Positions 34,348 through 43,169 of a stretch of DNA of 64,000 bases are shown piece after piece; position 1 is the first letter of the stretch; each line of letters starts with the position of its first letter. The DNA lies in NCBI RefSeq assembly GCF_041361465.1, contig NZ_JBGKAC010000001.1:806001-870000 (forward strand), given 5' to 3'. The position numbers and the translations under genes were made by a program. This DNA comes from Halobaculum sp. MBLA0143. GTDB taxonomy: Archaea > Halobacteriota > Halobacteria > Halobacteriales > Haloferacaceae. The notes beneath the pieces are model-generated. The model was not told the origin of the DNA and made no database searches. It saw only the letters and a list, made by a program, of their open reading frames with translations.

Positions 34348-35061
34348 ATGTCGCTCATCGACCGGATCAAGCGCCTCCTCGGAGTGGCGGACGACGACGA
34401 CGACGACGCCAGTGGCGCCGTGACGATCGAACGCGAGCCGGAGAGGGAGACGGCACCCCCGGCAACCGAGACGGAGGCGGCGGTGAAGGGGACGGACGCC
34501 GGCGCGGCCGCCCCCGCCGACGAGCCGGTCGAGACGGACGAGACGAGCGGGGACGACGCCACGACGGACGACGACACGACCGACACCGCGACGGACGACG
34601 ACACGACCGACACCGCGACGGACGACGACACGACCGACACCACGACGGACGACGCCGCGGCGGACGACACGGCTGCAGACGGCGACGAAACTGCTGCCGA
34701 ACCGAGAGACGACGAGGCGGCGGGAGGGGACTCTCCGGAGACAGTCGCAGACGACACCGAGGAGACGGCAGACGACACCGAGGAGACGGCAGACGACACC
34801 GAGGAGACGGCAGACGACACCGAGGAGACGGCAGACGACGCCACGGACACCACGAACGACACCGCGGAGCCGGAGGACGTACCGGTCGCGGAGATTCGCG
34901 GGATCGGTCCGGCGTACTCCGACCGGTTGGCCGACGCGGGCGTGGAGACGGTCGCGGAGCTGGCGGCCACGGACGCCGAGACGGTCGCGTCGGCGACGGA
35001 GCTGTCGGAGAAACGGGTGTCCACGTGGATCCAGCGGGCGGCCGACCACGGGGCGACGTAG
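34348..35061 (+). CDS. helix-hairpin-helix protein with acidic repeat linker
   Basis: 237 residues. A short N-terminal helix ([20 protein letters not shown]) is followed by a 150-residue linker of Asp, Glu, Thr and Ala. The linker contains three 27-bp repeats encoding DDDTTDTAT and four 21-bp repeats encoding DDTEETA. The C-terminal 60 residues form a helix-hairpin-helix pair ([20 protein letters not shown], then [14 protein letters not shown]), like DUF4332/RuvA-type DNA-binding modules. It probably binds DNA non-specifically. Confidence 0.75.
   Translation: MSLIDRIKRLLGVADDDDDDASGAVTIEREPERETAPPATETEAAVKGTDAGAAAPADEPVETDETSGDDATTDDDTTDTATDDDTTDTATDDDTTDTTTDDAAADDTAADGDETAAEPRDDEAAGGDSPETVADDTEETADDTEETADDTEETADDTEETADDATDTTNDTAEPEDVPVAEIRGIGPAYSDRLADAGVETVAELAATDAETVASATELSEKRVSTWIQRAADHGAT
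34567..34647 (+). repeat. 27-bp tandem repeat, three copies, in coding sequence
   Basis: Three in-frame copies of a 27-bp unit encoding DDDTTDTAT (last copy DDDTTDTTT). The first two copies are identical in DNA, so this is a recent or actively slipping repeat. Confidence 0.85.
34750..34833 (+). repeat. 21-bp tandem repeat, four copies, in coding sequence
   Basis: Four in-frame copies of a 21-bp unit encoding DDTEETA. The copies are identical or nearly so in DNA, which suggests copy number varies among strains. Confidence 0.85.
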
Positions 35062-35104
35062 CCGCGACCGGAAGTCACATTCGGCCGACACGCCGAACTG
35101 TCGT

Positions 35105-36817
35105 ATGCGACTCACGACGGACCGCGAGACGTACCGGCGGCTCGCGGCCGACGGCCCGCCGTCGGCCCGCGTGCCGGTGGTCGGGCGTCTCCAGGTCGCG
35201 GACCCGTTCGACGCCTACCGCCGCGCCCGCGGCGACGACTGGAGCGTGTTCTTGGAGACCAGCGGGGTCCAGTCCGGCTGGGGCTACTTCGGAGTGACGC
35301 CGACGGATCGACTGACCGTGCGGGCGCCGGCGGCGCCACGGAGCCGCGAGCCCGACGGCCACGGCCAGTACGCGGACCCGTCGCCGACGCTCGCGGCGTT
35401 GTCCGGCTTTCTGGACGCCGGGGAGCTCCGACGGGGGGAGTGTCCGGTGCCGTACCCCGGCGGGACGGTCGGCTGGCTGTCGTACGACGTGGCCCGGGAG
35501 CTAGAGACGCTGCCGGGGGGGACCCCCGACGACCGAGGACTGCCGCGGCTCCAGGCGGCGCGTTACGACGCGCTGGCGGCCTGGGAGTGTCCCGCCGGCG
35601 ACGACGAGCCGCTGTACGACGACTCCGTCGACCTGTGGCTGTGTGCGAGCCCGCCGGTCGGCGACGACCCGGACGCGGGCTACGACCGCGCGGTCGCGGC
35701 CGTGCGGTCGCTGGCCGACCGAATCCAGACTGGCGACCCGGGGGTCGGAGCGCCGCCGGCGGCGGCCGACCGGGTTCGGTTCGAGAGCGGCGTGGGCCGG
35801 GAAGCGTACGCCGACCGGGTGCGGGCGGTGCGGGAGTACGTCCGCGCGGGCGACACGTTCCAGGCGAACGTGAGCCACCGGCTGACGGCGCCGGCCGCGG
35901 TCCACCCGGTCGACGCCTTCGCCGCGCTCCGGCGGGTGAACCCGGCGCCGTACTCCGGGCTCGCGGAGTTCGGCGGCGTGGACTTAGTGGGCGCGAGCCC
36001 CGAGCTGTTGCTCCGGCGGGAGCCCGTCGACGACGACACGGTGGCCGTCGACGGGGAGTCGTTCTCGGCGACGGCGCGGCTCGTCACCGAGCCGATCGCC
36101 GGGACACGGCCCCGTGGGGAGACGACCGACGCCGACGCGGCGCTGGAGACGGACCTCCTGAACGACGAGAAGGAACGCGCCGAGCACGCGATGCTCGTGG
36201 ACCTGGAGCGAAACGACTTGGGGAAGGTGTCGGTTCCGGGGTCGGTCGCGGTGCCGGAGTACCGTCGGGTGGACCGCTACAGCGAGGTGATGCACCTCGT
36301 GTCGTTGGTCGAGGGTGCAGAGCGGCCGGACCGCTCGCTCGCGGACGGGGTCGCGGCGGTGTTCCCCGGCGGGACGATCACGGGCGCGCCCAAGCCGCGG
36401 ACGATGGACATAATCGACGAACTGGAGACGACGCGTCGCGGGCCGTACACGGGGTCGCTCGGCCTGTTCGGCTTCGACGGCCGGGCGACGCTGAACATCC
36501 AGATCCGGACGCTCGTCCGGACTGGCGAGCAGTACGCCCTCCGGGTGGGCGCGGGGATCGTCCACGACTCCGAGCCGGAGCGAGAGTACGACGAGACGCT
36601 GGCGAAGGCCCGCGGGCTGGTGTCGGCGTTGGACGACCGGTTGGACGCGGCGGCACTCGACATCGTCGGACCGAACGAGACGGGAACGTCAGCGGGTGAC
36701 GAGACGGACGAACCGAACGTATCGACAGGCGACGAGATGGACGAACCGAACGTATCGGCAGGCGACGAGACGGACGAACTGGACGCCCCAGCTGGCGACG
36801 GGGGTGAGGGGTCGTGA
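35105..36817 (+). CDS. pabB: aminodeoxychorismate synthase component I
   Basis: 570 residues. The chorismate-binding domain carries [63 protein letters not shown] and [22 protein letters not shown] with its threonine-alanine context favours the PabB/TrpE group; the adjacent PabA and absence of other trp genes favour p-aminobenzoate or folate-type use. The C-terminal 45 residues are an acidic tail of three 11-residue repeats not needed for the fold. It overlaps pabA by four bases. Confidence 0.85.
   Translation: MRLTTDRETYRRLAADGPPSARVPVVGRLQVADPFDAYRRARGDDWSVFLETSGVQSGWGYFGVTPTDRLTVRAPAAPRSREPDGHGQYADPSPTLAALSGFLDAGELRRGECPVPYPGGTVGWLSYDVARELETLPGGTPDDRGLPRLQAARYDALAAWECPAGDDEPLYDDSVDLWLCASPPVGDDPDAGYDRAVAAVRSLADRIQTGDPGVGAPPAAADRVRFESGVGREAYADRVRAVREYVRAGDTFQANVSHRLTAPAAVHPVDAFAALRRVNPAPYSGLAEFGGVDLVGASPELLLRREPVDDDTVAVDGESFSATARLVTEPIAGTRPRGETTDADAALETDLLNDEKERAEHAMLVDLERNDLGKVSVPGSVAVPEYRRVDRYSEVMHLVSLVEGAERPDRSLADGVAAVFPGGTITGAPKPRTMDIIDELETTRRGPYTGSLGLFGFDGRATLNIQIRTLVRTGEQYALRVGAGIVHDSEPEREYDETLAKARGLVSALDDRLDAAALDIVGPNETGTSAGDETDEPNVSTGDEMDEPNVSAGDETDELDAPAGDGGEGS
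36700..36795 (+). repeat. 33-bp tandem repeats in the pabB tail
   Basis: Three 33-bp units encoding [22 protein letters not shown] and [11 protein letters not shown]. The first two differ by only a few bases. Confidence 0.7.
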
Positions 36818-37386
36818 CGGAGATTCTCGTCGTGGACAACTACGACTCGTTCGCGTACAACCTCGTCCAGTACCTCGGACAGTTCGCGTCCGTGACGGTC
36901 CGGCGCAACGACCGGATCGACACGGCCGGAATCGCGGAACTGGATCCGGACGGGATCGTCGTCTCCCCGGGCCCGGGAACGCCCGCGGACGCCGGGGTGT
37001 CGATCCCGGTGTTCGAGGAGCTGTCGTACCCGACACTGGGGGTGTGTCTGGGCCACCAGGCGCTGTGTGCCGCGGCCGGCGGCAACGTCGGGTCGGCGCC
37101 GGAGGTGGTCCACGGGAAGCCGTCGGCGATCACACACGACGGTGAAGGGGTGTTCGCGGGGCTCCCGCCGGAGGTCGACGTGGGGCGGTACCACTCGCTC
37201 TGTGTCGCACCCCACGACGTACCGTCGTCGCTGTCGGTGACGGCCCGGACGGCGGACGACCGCGGGACGGTGATGGCCGTCAGGAGCCGGACGGAGCCGC
37301 ACGTCGGGGTGCAGTTCCACCCGGAGAGCGTGCTGACGGACGCCGGCGAACGACTCGTCGAGAACTTCGTCGCCGGCTGTGAGTGA
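36814..37386 (+). CDS. pabA: aminodeoxychorismate/anthranilate synthase glutaminase
   Basis: 190 residues from a GTG overlapping the pabB stop. A class I glutamine amidotransferase: [17 protein letters not shown] at the start, [13 protein letters not shown] (oxyanion loop), the nucleophile in GVCLGHQAL, and the His-Glu pair in VGVQFHPES. It hydrolyses glutamine and channels ammonia to PabB. The tight coupling implies one heterodimer made in equal amounts. Confidence 0.9.
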   Translation: MTEILVVDNYDSFAYNLVQYLGQFASVTVRRNDRIDTAGIAELDPDGIVVSPGPGTPADAGVSIPVFEELSYPTLGVCLGHQALCAAAGGNVGSAPEVVHGKPSAITHDGEGVFAGLPPEVDVGRYHSLCVAPHDVPSSLSVTARTADDRGTVMAVRSRTEPHVGVQFHPESVLTDAGERLVENFVAGCE

Positions 37387-37447
37387 CGGTCGGTCGCGTG
37401 ACGAGCACGACCGCCAGCCAGTTGTCCCTGCCCCGCCTACGGACGGT

Positions 37448-37963
37448 GTGAGTGACACGACACGCGGGGCGGAGGCGGCGCCGGCGTTCGAGCTTCGAAA
37501 CGTCGGTCCGGGTCCGGACCCGTTCACCCCGATGGCGGCCGCCGAGACGGAGGCGAGTCTCGTCGTCCTGTTCCAGCGCGACTACTACTGTGGCAACTGC
37601 CGCGACCAGGTGGCGGACGTGGCCGACAGAATCGAGGAGTTCCGCGAGCTGGACGCGCTCCCGGTGTCCGTGCTCCCGGAGTCCGTCGACCGGACGCGGG
37701 AGTGGCAGGCCAAAGTGGAGCTGCCGTACCCGGTGTTGGCGGACCCCGGCGGCGCCGTCGGCGACGAGTACGACCAACCCAGCCGCTTCGGCGTCCTCGG
37801 CAACGTCTTCGACCTCGTCGGCCGGATGCCGTTGGCGGTCGTCGTCCGTCTCGACGAGACGGGCCCGACCGTCACGACGACGTACCCCGGGTCGACGCCG
37901 TCTGACCGCCCCGACATCGACGAGTTAGTGGCCGACTGCCGGGCATGCCTGGACGAGGATTGA
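37448..37963 (+). CDS. redoxin/peroxiredoxin-like protein
   Basis: About 171 residues from a GTG at 37448; a GTG at 37379 that overlaps the pabA stop is in frame and possible. A thioredoxin-fold AhpC/TSA-like protein with APAFELRNVG, then LVVLFQRDYYCGNCRDQ holding a C48-x2-C51 pair at the active site. VLADPGGAVGDEY and the later VVVRLDETG strands match peroxiredoxins. It likely reduces peroxides or disulfides. It takes the place where pabC often lies. Confidence 0.75.
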   Translation: MSDTTRGAEAAPAFELRNVGPGPDPFTPMAAAETEASLVVLFQRDYYCGNCRDQVADVADRIEEFRELDALPVSVLPESVDRTREWQAKVELPYPVLADPGGAVGDEYDQPSRFGVLGNVFDLVGRMPLAVVVRLDETGPTVTTTYPGSTPSDRPDIDELVADCRACLDED

Positions 37964-38148
37964 CGTTCTCCCGACGAGTGTAAGAAATCTGATATCGGTC
38001 GTCGCCGAGCAGATCGCACGACGGTGCGGTAGTCGCTCGGACGGCGCCGCCGGCCCTTTCGAACGGAAACACGTCCATCTACACACAGTTACACTGCGCG
38101 AACCAATGGGAAATGCATTTGAATACGCCCTCGAACGTCTACGTAACG
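37964..38148. other. intergenic region before the prenyltransferase
   Basis: About 185 bp with AT-richer patches. CATTTGAATA at 38117-38126 lies about 28 bp before the GTG at 38149 and could be its TATA box, which argues for that start over an ATG at 38113. Confidence 0.35.
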
Positions 38149-39168
38149 GTGGCGACAGACAGACGGCCAGGCGTCGAAGCCGGCGCCGGGCGTGACGACG
38201 AGTGTGGTGACAGTGAGTCGGACGGGGACGCCAGACCGGACGGAGGCAGTGTCGTCCAGAGTCGCTCGCGACTCGTGGTGCCCCGAGCACTGTGGCAGAT
38301 GCTCAGGCCCGACCAGGCGGCGCTGATTCTGTTCCTCTACGGTGTCGGGCTGGCGGCGGCGGCGGTGACCGCTGGCGAGCCGTTGGCGGCTCACCTCTCC
38401 CGGGCCGTCGGCGGACTGGTCGCGCTGGCGGCGACGACGGCGACCGTCCACTACGCCAACGAGTACGCCGACTACGAGACGGACGCGCTGTCGACCGGCA
38501 GCGAGTTCTCCGGCGGCAGCGGCGCGCTCCACGAGTACGACCTCCCGCGGTCGGTTGCCCGGTGGGCGACGACCACCACCGCCGCCGCGACCCTGCCGGC
38601 TGGCCTGTTGGCGTACAGCCTGGGCGTTCCGCTCCGGGCGCTCGCGGTGTTGGGGGTCGTGTTGGTGGGGGGCTGGGAGTACTCGCTGCCCCCGTTGGAG
38701 TTGGCCTGGCGCGGCCTCGGTGCGCTCACGAACGCACTCTTGGGGGCGCTCCTGTTGCCCGTGTACGCCGTCGCCGTCGTGACGACCCCGACGCTCGACC
38801 ACGTCGCCCTCTTCGTTCCGTTCACCGTGGTGACGACGCTGAGCCTCCTCACGACACAGTGGCCCGACCGCGACGGCGACGCCGCCGTCGGCAAGCGGAC
38901 GCTCGCCACCCGGCTGTCGCCCGCTCGGCTCCGTCGGTTGTTCTTCGCCGTCGCGGCCGCGTACCCCGTCAGCGTCGCCACGGTCCACCTGACCGTCGGC
39001 CTCCCGACGCCCGTGCTCGTCGCCCACCTCCTGCCGCTCCCGGCCATCGCCTGGGGTACGCGGACGTTCACCCGCCAGGAGTCGCCGCTGCCGGGCGTCA
39101 CCGCCATGGTGTCGACGGCGGTCGCCGTCGGGGCCGCCTGGGGTCTCGAACTGCTCGCGCACGGCTGA
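38149..39168 (+). CDS. UbiA-family prenyltransferase (MenA-like)
   Basis: About 339 residues from a GTG; an ATG at 38113 would add 12. An acidic 40-residue leader is followed by eight to nine helices. The first Asp-rich motif is HYANEYADYETD with the downstream GGSGAL loop of MenA-type enzymes; the second is QWPDRDGDAAVGKRT. These bind the prenyl diphosphate and magnesium. It probably attaches a polyprenyl chain to the menaquinone precursor, supplying the quinone pool of the respiratory chain. Confidence 0.8.
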   Translation: MATDRRPGVEAGAGRDDECGDSESDGDARPDGGSVVQSRSRLVVPRALWQMLRPDQAALILFLYGVGLAAAAVTAGEPLAAHLSRAVGGLVALAATTATVHYANEYADYETDALSTGSEFSGGSGALHEYDLPRSVARWATTTTAAATLPAGLLAYSLGVPLRALAVLGVVLVGGWEYSLPPLELAWRGLGALTNALLGALLLPVYAVAVVTTPTLDHVALFVPFTVVTTLSLLTTQWPDRDGDAAVGKRTLATRLSPARLRRLFFAVAAAYPVSVATVHLTVGLPTPVLVAHLLPLPAIAWGTRTFTRQESPLPGVTAMVSTAVAVGAAWGLELLAHG

Positions 39169-39204
39169 GTGGGCTTTTCCCGGCTGGAGCGTCTCTACTC
39201 ACCC

Positions 39205-39915
39205 GTGACCGAGGGACAGACGACGGCGACGGACCCACTGGCCGCCAGCCGGTCGTTCCTGTTGGCGGTGCGACGCGACGAGCCGACCGACGAAGCGGAA
39301 CGGCGGCTCGCGGCGCTGTCGGAGTCGGCGCTGTCGGCACTCTCCGTCGACGCCCGGACGGCGTTCTGGCTGAACGTGTACAACGCCGCGACCCAGACGC
39401 TGTTCGCCGACCGAGGGGAACTGTACGAACGGAGCAGGTGGCGCTTCTTCCGGGCGGACGCCGTCCGCGTCGCCGGCGCGACGCTGTCGCTGGACGACGT
39501 CGAACACGGACTGCTCCGGGCCAAGAGCAAGTACGGCCTCGGCTACGTCCCGCGACTGTTGGCGTCCGGCTTCGAGCGCCGGCACGCGCTCCCGGAGCCG
39601 GACCCGCGAGTCCACTTCGCGCTCAACTGTGGGGCCGCCTCCTGTCCCCCCATCGCGGCGTACTCGCGCGACGTGGACGCCGAGTTGGATCTGGCCGCGG
39701 CCGGCTACCTGGAGGCGACGGTAGATCACGACCCGGAGGCGAACGTCGTCAGGGTGCCGGCGCTGTGCCGGTGGTTCCGGGGTGACTTCGGCGGACCGGC
39801 CGGCGTCCGCGAACTGCTCGCTCGCTACGACCTGATCGACGAGGCGGCGACGCCGACGGTCCGGTACCTGGAGTGGGACTGGAGCCGGACGCCGCCGGCG
39901 TTCCGAGACGTGTGA
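39205..39915 (+). CDS. DUF547 family protein
   Basis: 236 residues from a GTG at 39205 (an upstream GTG right after the prenyltransferase stop is possible). DUF547 features: AFWLNVYNAATQ near residue 55, the Cys-containing block HFALNCGAASCPPIAAYS near 140, and a C-terminal ALCRWFRGDFGG. The family is widespread but without an established function; the conserved Cys/His set suggests an enzyme or metal site. Confidence 0.8.
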   Translation: MTEGQTTATDPLAASRSFLLAVRRDEPTDEAERRLAALSESALSALSVDARTAFWLNVYNAATQTLFADRGELYERSRWRFFRADAVRVAGATLSLDDVEHGLLRAKSKYGLGYVPRLLASGFERRHALPEPDPRVHFALNCGAASCPPIAAYSRDVDAELDLAAAGYLEATVDHDPEANVVRVPALCRWFRGDFGGPAGVRELLARYDLIDEAATPTVRYLEWDWSRTPPAFRDV

Positions 39916-40062
39916 GTCGGGGGCCTGCACCACGCCGTCGACCACTGTCGTCGAAGATCACGGTGAACGGACGCTCCGTGGTCGAAGACAGTGCACGTAG
40001 CGGTCCCGTCCCCCGGTGTCGGAACCGTAGGCTTTTGTCCCGCCCGGGCTACTGTGACGAGC

Positions 40063-40251
40063 ATGAAGGAGTCGCTGCTGGACATCGTCTGTTGCCCGGT
40101 CGACAAGGCGGACCTGGAGCTGGAGGGTGCCGAACACGAGGACGGGGAGATCGTCGCCGGCGAACTCGTCTGTGTCGAGTGTGGTGAGACGTACCCCGTG
40201 GAAGACGGGATCCCGAACCTCTTGCCGCCGGACATGCGCGAGGAAGCGTAG
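40063..40251 (+). CDS. trm112: Trm112-family methyltransferase activator
   Basis: 62 residues from the ATG at 40063. A zinc-binding protein with CCP at residues 10-12 and C37-x2-C40, plus the closing IPNLLPPDMRE. Archaeal Trm112 homologues bind and activate class I methyltransferases that modify tRNA, rRNA and release factor. The METTL5-like enzyme at 3947 is one possible client in this window. A TATA-like GCTTTTGTCC lies near 40035. Confidence 0.85.
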   Translation: MKESLLDIVCCPVDKADLELEGAEHEDGEIVAGELVCVECGETYPVEDGIPNLLPPDMREEA

Positions 40252-40354
40252 TCAATCCGTCCGCAGTCGGGCGATTTCGGGTTCCGAGAGAGCCAGCTCG
40301 GACCGCCCGCGCTTCGGGACGAAGTTTTTTGTTCCACGCCGAGAATCTCCGGAC

Positions 40355-41017
40355 GTGTCACGTCGCGGTACACTGTCGGTCGCGCTCAACCGGGACCGCC
40401 TCAACGGGGTGAGTCTGCCCGAGCGGTTCGAGACCGTCGGTGACTTCCGCGTGGGGCTGGAGAACGCCGACGCCCCGGTCCACGTCCACCTCAGGCTCGA
40501 GGGGCCGTTGGCGAGGGTCGCCGAGACGGTCAGCTCCAACCACTACCTGGAGCCGGGCGACCGCAAGTTCGTCGACGTGGAGGTGGCGGCCGTCGACGAG
40601 TCCGTCGCCGGTCGGCTCACCGTCGTCACGGGCCACGGCTCCATCGAGGAGAGTGTCCCGGTGACGGTGACGTCCGCCACCTCCGGCGCGGTGGAGGTCG
40701 ACCCGGACCTCGCGGCGCCGGACGGTCGCGCGCCACGAGCGGAGTCGGACGGCCAGCAGCCACGGGCAGAGTCGGACGACCAGCCGCCACGAACAGAGCC
40801 GGACGACGAGGAGCCGCCCCCCGTCGCGGAGGTCGCCGCCGCCGTCGCCGACAGCCGCCCGGACTCCGGCACGCTGCTCGTCGGCGGCTTCGCCGTCGGT
40901 GCTCTCCTGTTGGCCGTCGGGCTGCAAGTGACCGTCGGCTCCCCGGTCGTCACGCTCGGGTTGTTCGCCGTCCTCGTGGCTGTCGCCGCCGCCGGGTACA
41001 TCCTCCTGTCCGAGTAG
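40355..41017 (+). CDS. haloarchaeal membrane protein with beta domain
   Basis: 220 residues from a GTG at 40355. Residues 1-115 form a beta-sandwich-like domain (FRVGLENADAPVHVHLRLEG, GRLTVVTGHGSIEESVPVTV). A linker holds repeated PRAESD/PRTEPD units. The C-terminus has two hydrophobic helices (about 165-190 and 195-218). The topology suggests an N-terminal domain held at the membrane by a C-terminal hairpin. Function is unknown. Confidence 0.65.
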   Translation: MSRRGTLSVALNRDRLNGVSLPERFETVGDFRVGLENADAPVHVHLRLEGPLARVAETVSSNHYLEPGDRKFVDVEVAAVDESVAGRLTVVTGHGSIEESVPVTVTSATSGAVEVDPDLAAPDGRAPRAESDGQQPRAESDDQPPRTEPDDEEPPPVAEVAAAVADSRPDSGTLLVGGFAVGALLLAVGLQVTVGSPVVTLGLFAVLVAVAAAGYILLSE

Positions 41018-41025
41018 CCGTCGAG

Positions 41026-41700
41026 CTACGCCTCGTCGTCGGCTTCCGTCTCCTCGTCGACCCGCGACCGGAGCCGTTCGACCGTCCCGCGGAGGTCGTC
41101 CACGGCGGTCTGGATCTCGTCGAGTCGCCGCTCGACGGCGTCGGCCTCCTCCAACACTGCCTCGACGGTCGCGGGGGTCGGCGACGCCGTCTCACCGGCG
41201 TCACCCGTGAACTCGATCCGAGTGCGCCGTCCAACCCGGACGGTCGGGTCTTCGGGCTCCGTCTCCGTCACGGTGAACTCTACGACGCCAGTCTCGCCGG
41301 CACGCGACTCGATGTCGTACCGCTCCGTGCCGCGGTGGAGGAACGCCTCCCGGTCACGGAGGAGACTCGCGAGATCAGTCGGGTCGTTGCTCCCGGGGTC
41401 GACGACCACCCGGTCGGCCTCCGGGACGACCCCCGGAGAGACGGTCTCGACACGGATCTCCCCGGCCTCGGGCGGCGGGAGCAGCCGCTCGGCGAGAGGT
41501 TCGGCGACGTGGACCTCGTCGTCGATCCCGTTCGCGAGCTGGTCGTCCACCGGATCCACCCGGAAGAAGACGGAGTGGTCGTCCGCCCGGAGAGCGACCG
41601 CGTCACCCTTCTGGAGCCGACCGCCGAGCTGCGTGCGCCCGAGCCGGACGTGTGAGGTCGGCCGGTCTGCCGTCGGAACGAGCGTGGCGTACAGCGTCAC
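41026..41700 (-). CDS. haloarchaeal protein with beta-barrel-like start and coiled-coil end
   Basis: 224 residues from a GTG at 41698-41700; an upstream GTG at 41793 would add an arginine-rich stretch. The first 60 residues (SHVRLGRTQLGGRLQKGDAVALRA) look like an OB or double-psi barrel. The middle is mixed alpha/beta. The end is a coiled coil (VEAVLEEADAVERRLDEIQTAVDDLRGTVERLRSRVDEE). No family is recognised. Confidence 0.6.
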   Translation of the reverse strand: MTLYATLVPTADRPTSHVRLGRTQLGGRLQKGDAVALRADDHSVFFRVDPVDDQLANGIDDEVHVAEPLAERLLPPPEAGEIRVETVSPGVVPEADRVVVDPGSNDPTDLASLLRDREAFLHRGTERYDIESRAGETGVVEFTVTETEPEDPTVRVGRRTRIEFTGDAGETASPTPATVEAVLEEADAVERRLDEIQTAVDDLRGTVERLRSRVDEETEADDEA

Positions 41701-41873
41701 GACACACCACCCCGGCGGCCCGGGCGCCCGGCGGCGCGAGCGTGTCCGGACATACTCGACACGGTCGGTCGGCCGTCGGGTAAACTTTCCCACACTCCTC
41801 GGGCGTCGAGAGTCACTTCCAGCGCGAACGGACAGGATTTATCCTCGTGCCGTTCCTGTGGCTGGAACGTAAC

Positions 41874-42017
41874 GTGATCGACAGACTGGACGGACTGCTC
41901 TCGGGCGACGACGCCGAAGTCCTGATCGAGTGTCGCAACTGTGGCCGGACGCTCGACGAGGACACCGGCGCCTGTCCCGCCTGCGAGGCGACGGAGTTCG
42001 CACGCTACGAGGTCTGA
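41874..42017 (+). CDS. 47-residue zinc-ribbon protein
   Basis: A short gene from a GTG. Two C-x2-C knuckles (IECRNCGRTLDEDTGACPAC) form a single zinc ribbon, with a brief N-terminal helix. A TATA-like GATTTATCC at 41836-41844 is well placed for a start a few bases before the GTG. It ends five bases before the convergent radical SAM gene. Such mini zinc ribbons in haloarchaea often act in regulation or protein contacts; no role can be assigned. Confidence 0.7.
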   Translation: MIDRLDGLLSGDDAEVLIECRNCGRTLDEDTGACPACEATEFARYEV

Positions 42018-42022
42018 TCGGG

Positions 42023-43102
42023 TCAGTTCCCCTCCGTGCTCGCTTCCCCCTCGACAGCCGGCGGCTCGTACGGACACGACGGGTCCGGCCCGAGCGGGTC
42101 GCCCGTCTCGGCGTACGCCCGCGAGCGACTCCCGCCACACACCTGCCGGTACGGACAGACGCCACACTTCCCGGTCAGCGCCCCCGTGTCCCGCAGCCGT
42201 TCGAACAGGTCACTCTCTCGATAGCGTTCCACGAGCGACGCCTCGCGGACGTTGCCGACGGAGACCGGCAGGAACCCGGAGGGGTACACCTCGCCGACGT
42301 GCGAGACGAACGCGAACCCGTCGCCCGCGCGGGCCGCCGGCCGCGTCGCCGGCGGCCCGCGTGTCGGCGTCAGGCTCGCGGGGTCGACACCCCGCCGTTC
42401 GAGGTCGACACGTCGGAACGCCGGTGCCTCCGTCGTCTTCACGGCGAACTCGCTGGTCGCCCGCACGTCGTGGAGCCAGTCGAACACGCGGTCGGTCCGC
42501 TCCGGGGCCACGGGCGTCAGCGTCTCCCCCCGGCCGACGCCCACGAGGAAGAACACGGCCCACCGCGTCACGCCCAACTCGGCGACGAGATCCCGAACCG
42601 CCGGGAGTTCGTCGACGGTTCGCTCACAGACGGTCGTGTTCACCTGGAGTTCCAGGCCGAGATCGTCGGCCCACCGCGCCGCCCGGAGCGTCTCCTGGAA
42701 CACACCCGACTCCCCCCGGTGGCCGTCGTGGACCGCCGGGTCGGCGGCGTCGAACGACAGCGCGAGCCGGGCGAGCCCGGCGTCGGCCAGCCGCGCCAGC
42801 CGCTCGCGGGTGAGCGACGTGGTGCCGCTGGGAGTGAGCGCCAGCCGCAGTCCCAGGTCCGTCCCGTGGGCGATCAGCTCCGCCAGGTCCGGCCGCTTCA
42901 GCGGGTCGCCGCCGGACAGGATCACGATCTGGCCGTCGCCGAACGCGGCGGCCGCCTCCAACAGTCGCTTCCCCTCCGCGGTCCCGAGCTCGTCCGGGTG
43001 TCGTGCCGGCGTCGCCGCCGCGCGACAGTGGTCACACGCCAGGTCACAGGCGCGTGACACCTCCCAGACGAGCACGATCGGTCGGCGGCTCGTGTCGAAC
43101 AC
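42023..43102 (-). CDS. radical SAM/SPASM protein
   Basis: 359 residues from a GTG at 43100-43102. The [4Fe-4S] motif C-x3-C-x2-C is in SRACDLACDHC, followed by SGGDPLKRPDL for SAM binding. The C-terminus has a SPASM-type cysteine set (CGVCPYRQVCGG, then CPYEPP) for auxiliary clusters. It resembles the TIGR04053 group and related haem- or peptide-modifying enzymes. No precursor peptide is recognised beside it. It is oriented leftward, just downstream of the dehydratase gene. Confidence 0.8.
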   Translation of the reverse strand: MFDTSRRPIVLVWEVSRACDLACDHCRAAATPARHPDELGTAEGKRLLEAAAAFGDGQIVILSGGDPLKRPDLAELIAHGTDLGLRLALTPSGTTSLTRERLARLADAGLARLALSFDAADPAVHDGHRGESGVFQETLRAARWADDLGLELQVNTTVCERTVDELPAVRDLVAELGVTRWAVFFLVGVGRGETLTPVAPERTDRVFDWLHDVRATSEFAVKTTEAPAFRRVDLERRGVDPASLTPTRGPPATRPAARAGDGFAFVSHVGEVYPSGFLPVSVGNVREASLVERYRESDLFERLRDTGALTGKCGVCPYRQVCGGSRSRAYAETGDPLGPDPSCPYEPPAVEGEASTEGN

Positions 43103-43169
43103 ACCGACAGACGGGGCCCGGGGGTGAAACAGTCCGGTGCGGCTCCCGGGCGGCTGGAACGCCGGCGCC

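Noticed and set aside
41874-43102. Zinc-ribbon protein as a RiPP precursor for the radical SAM enzyme
   Set aside because: The genes converge, the small protein has a structural zinc site, and it lacks a leader-core layout.
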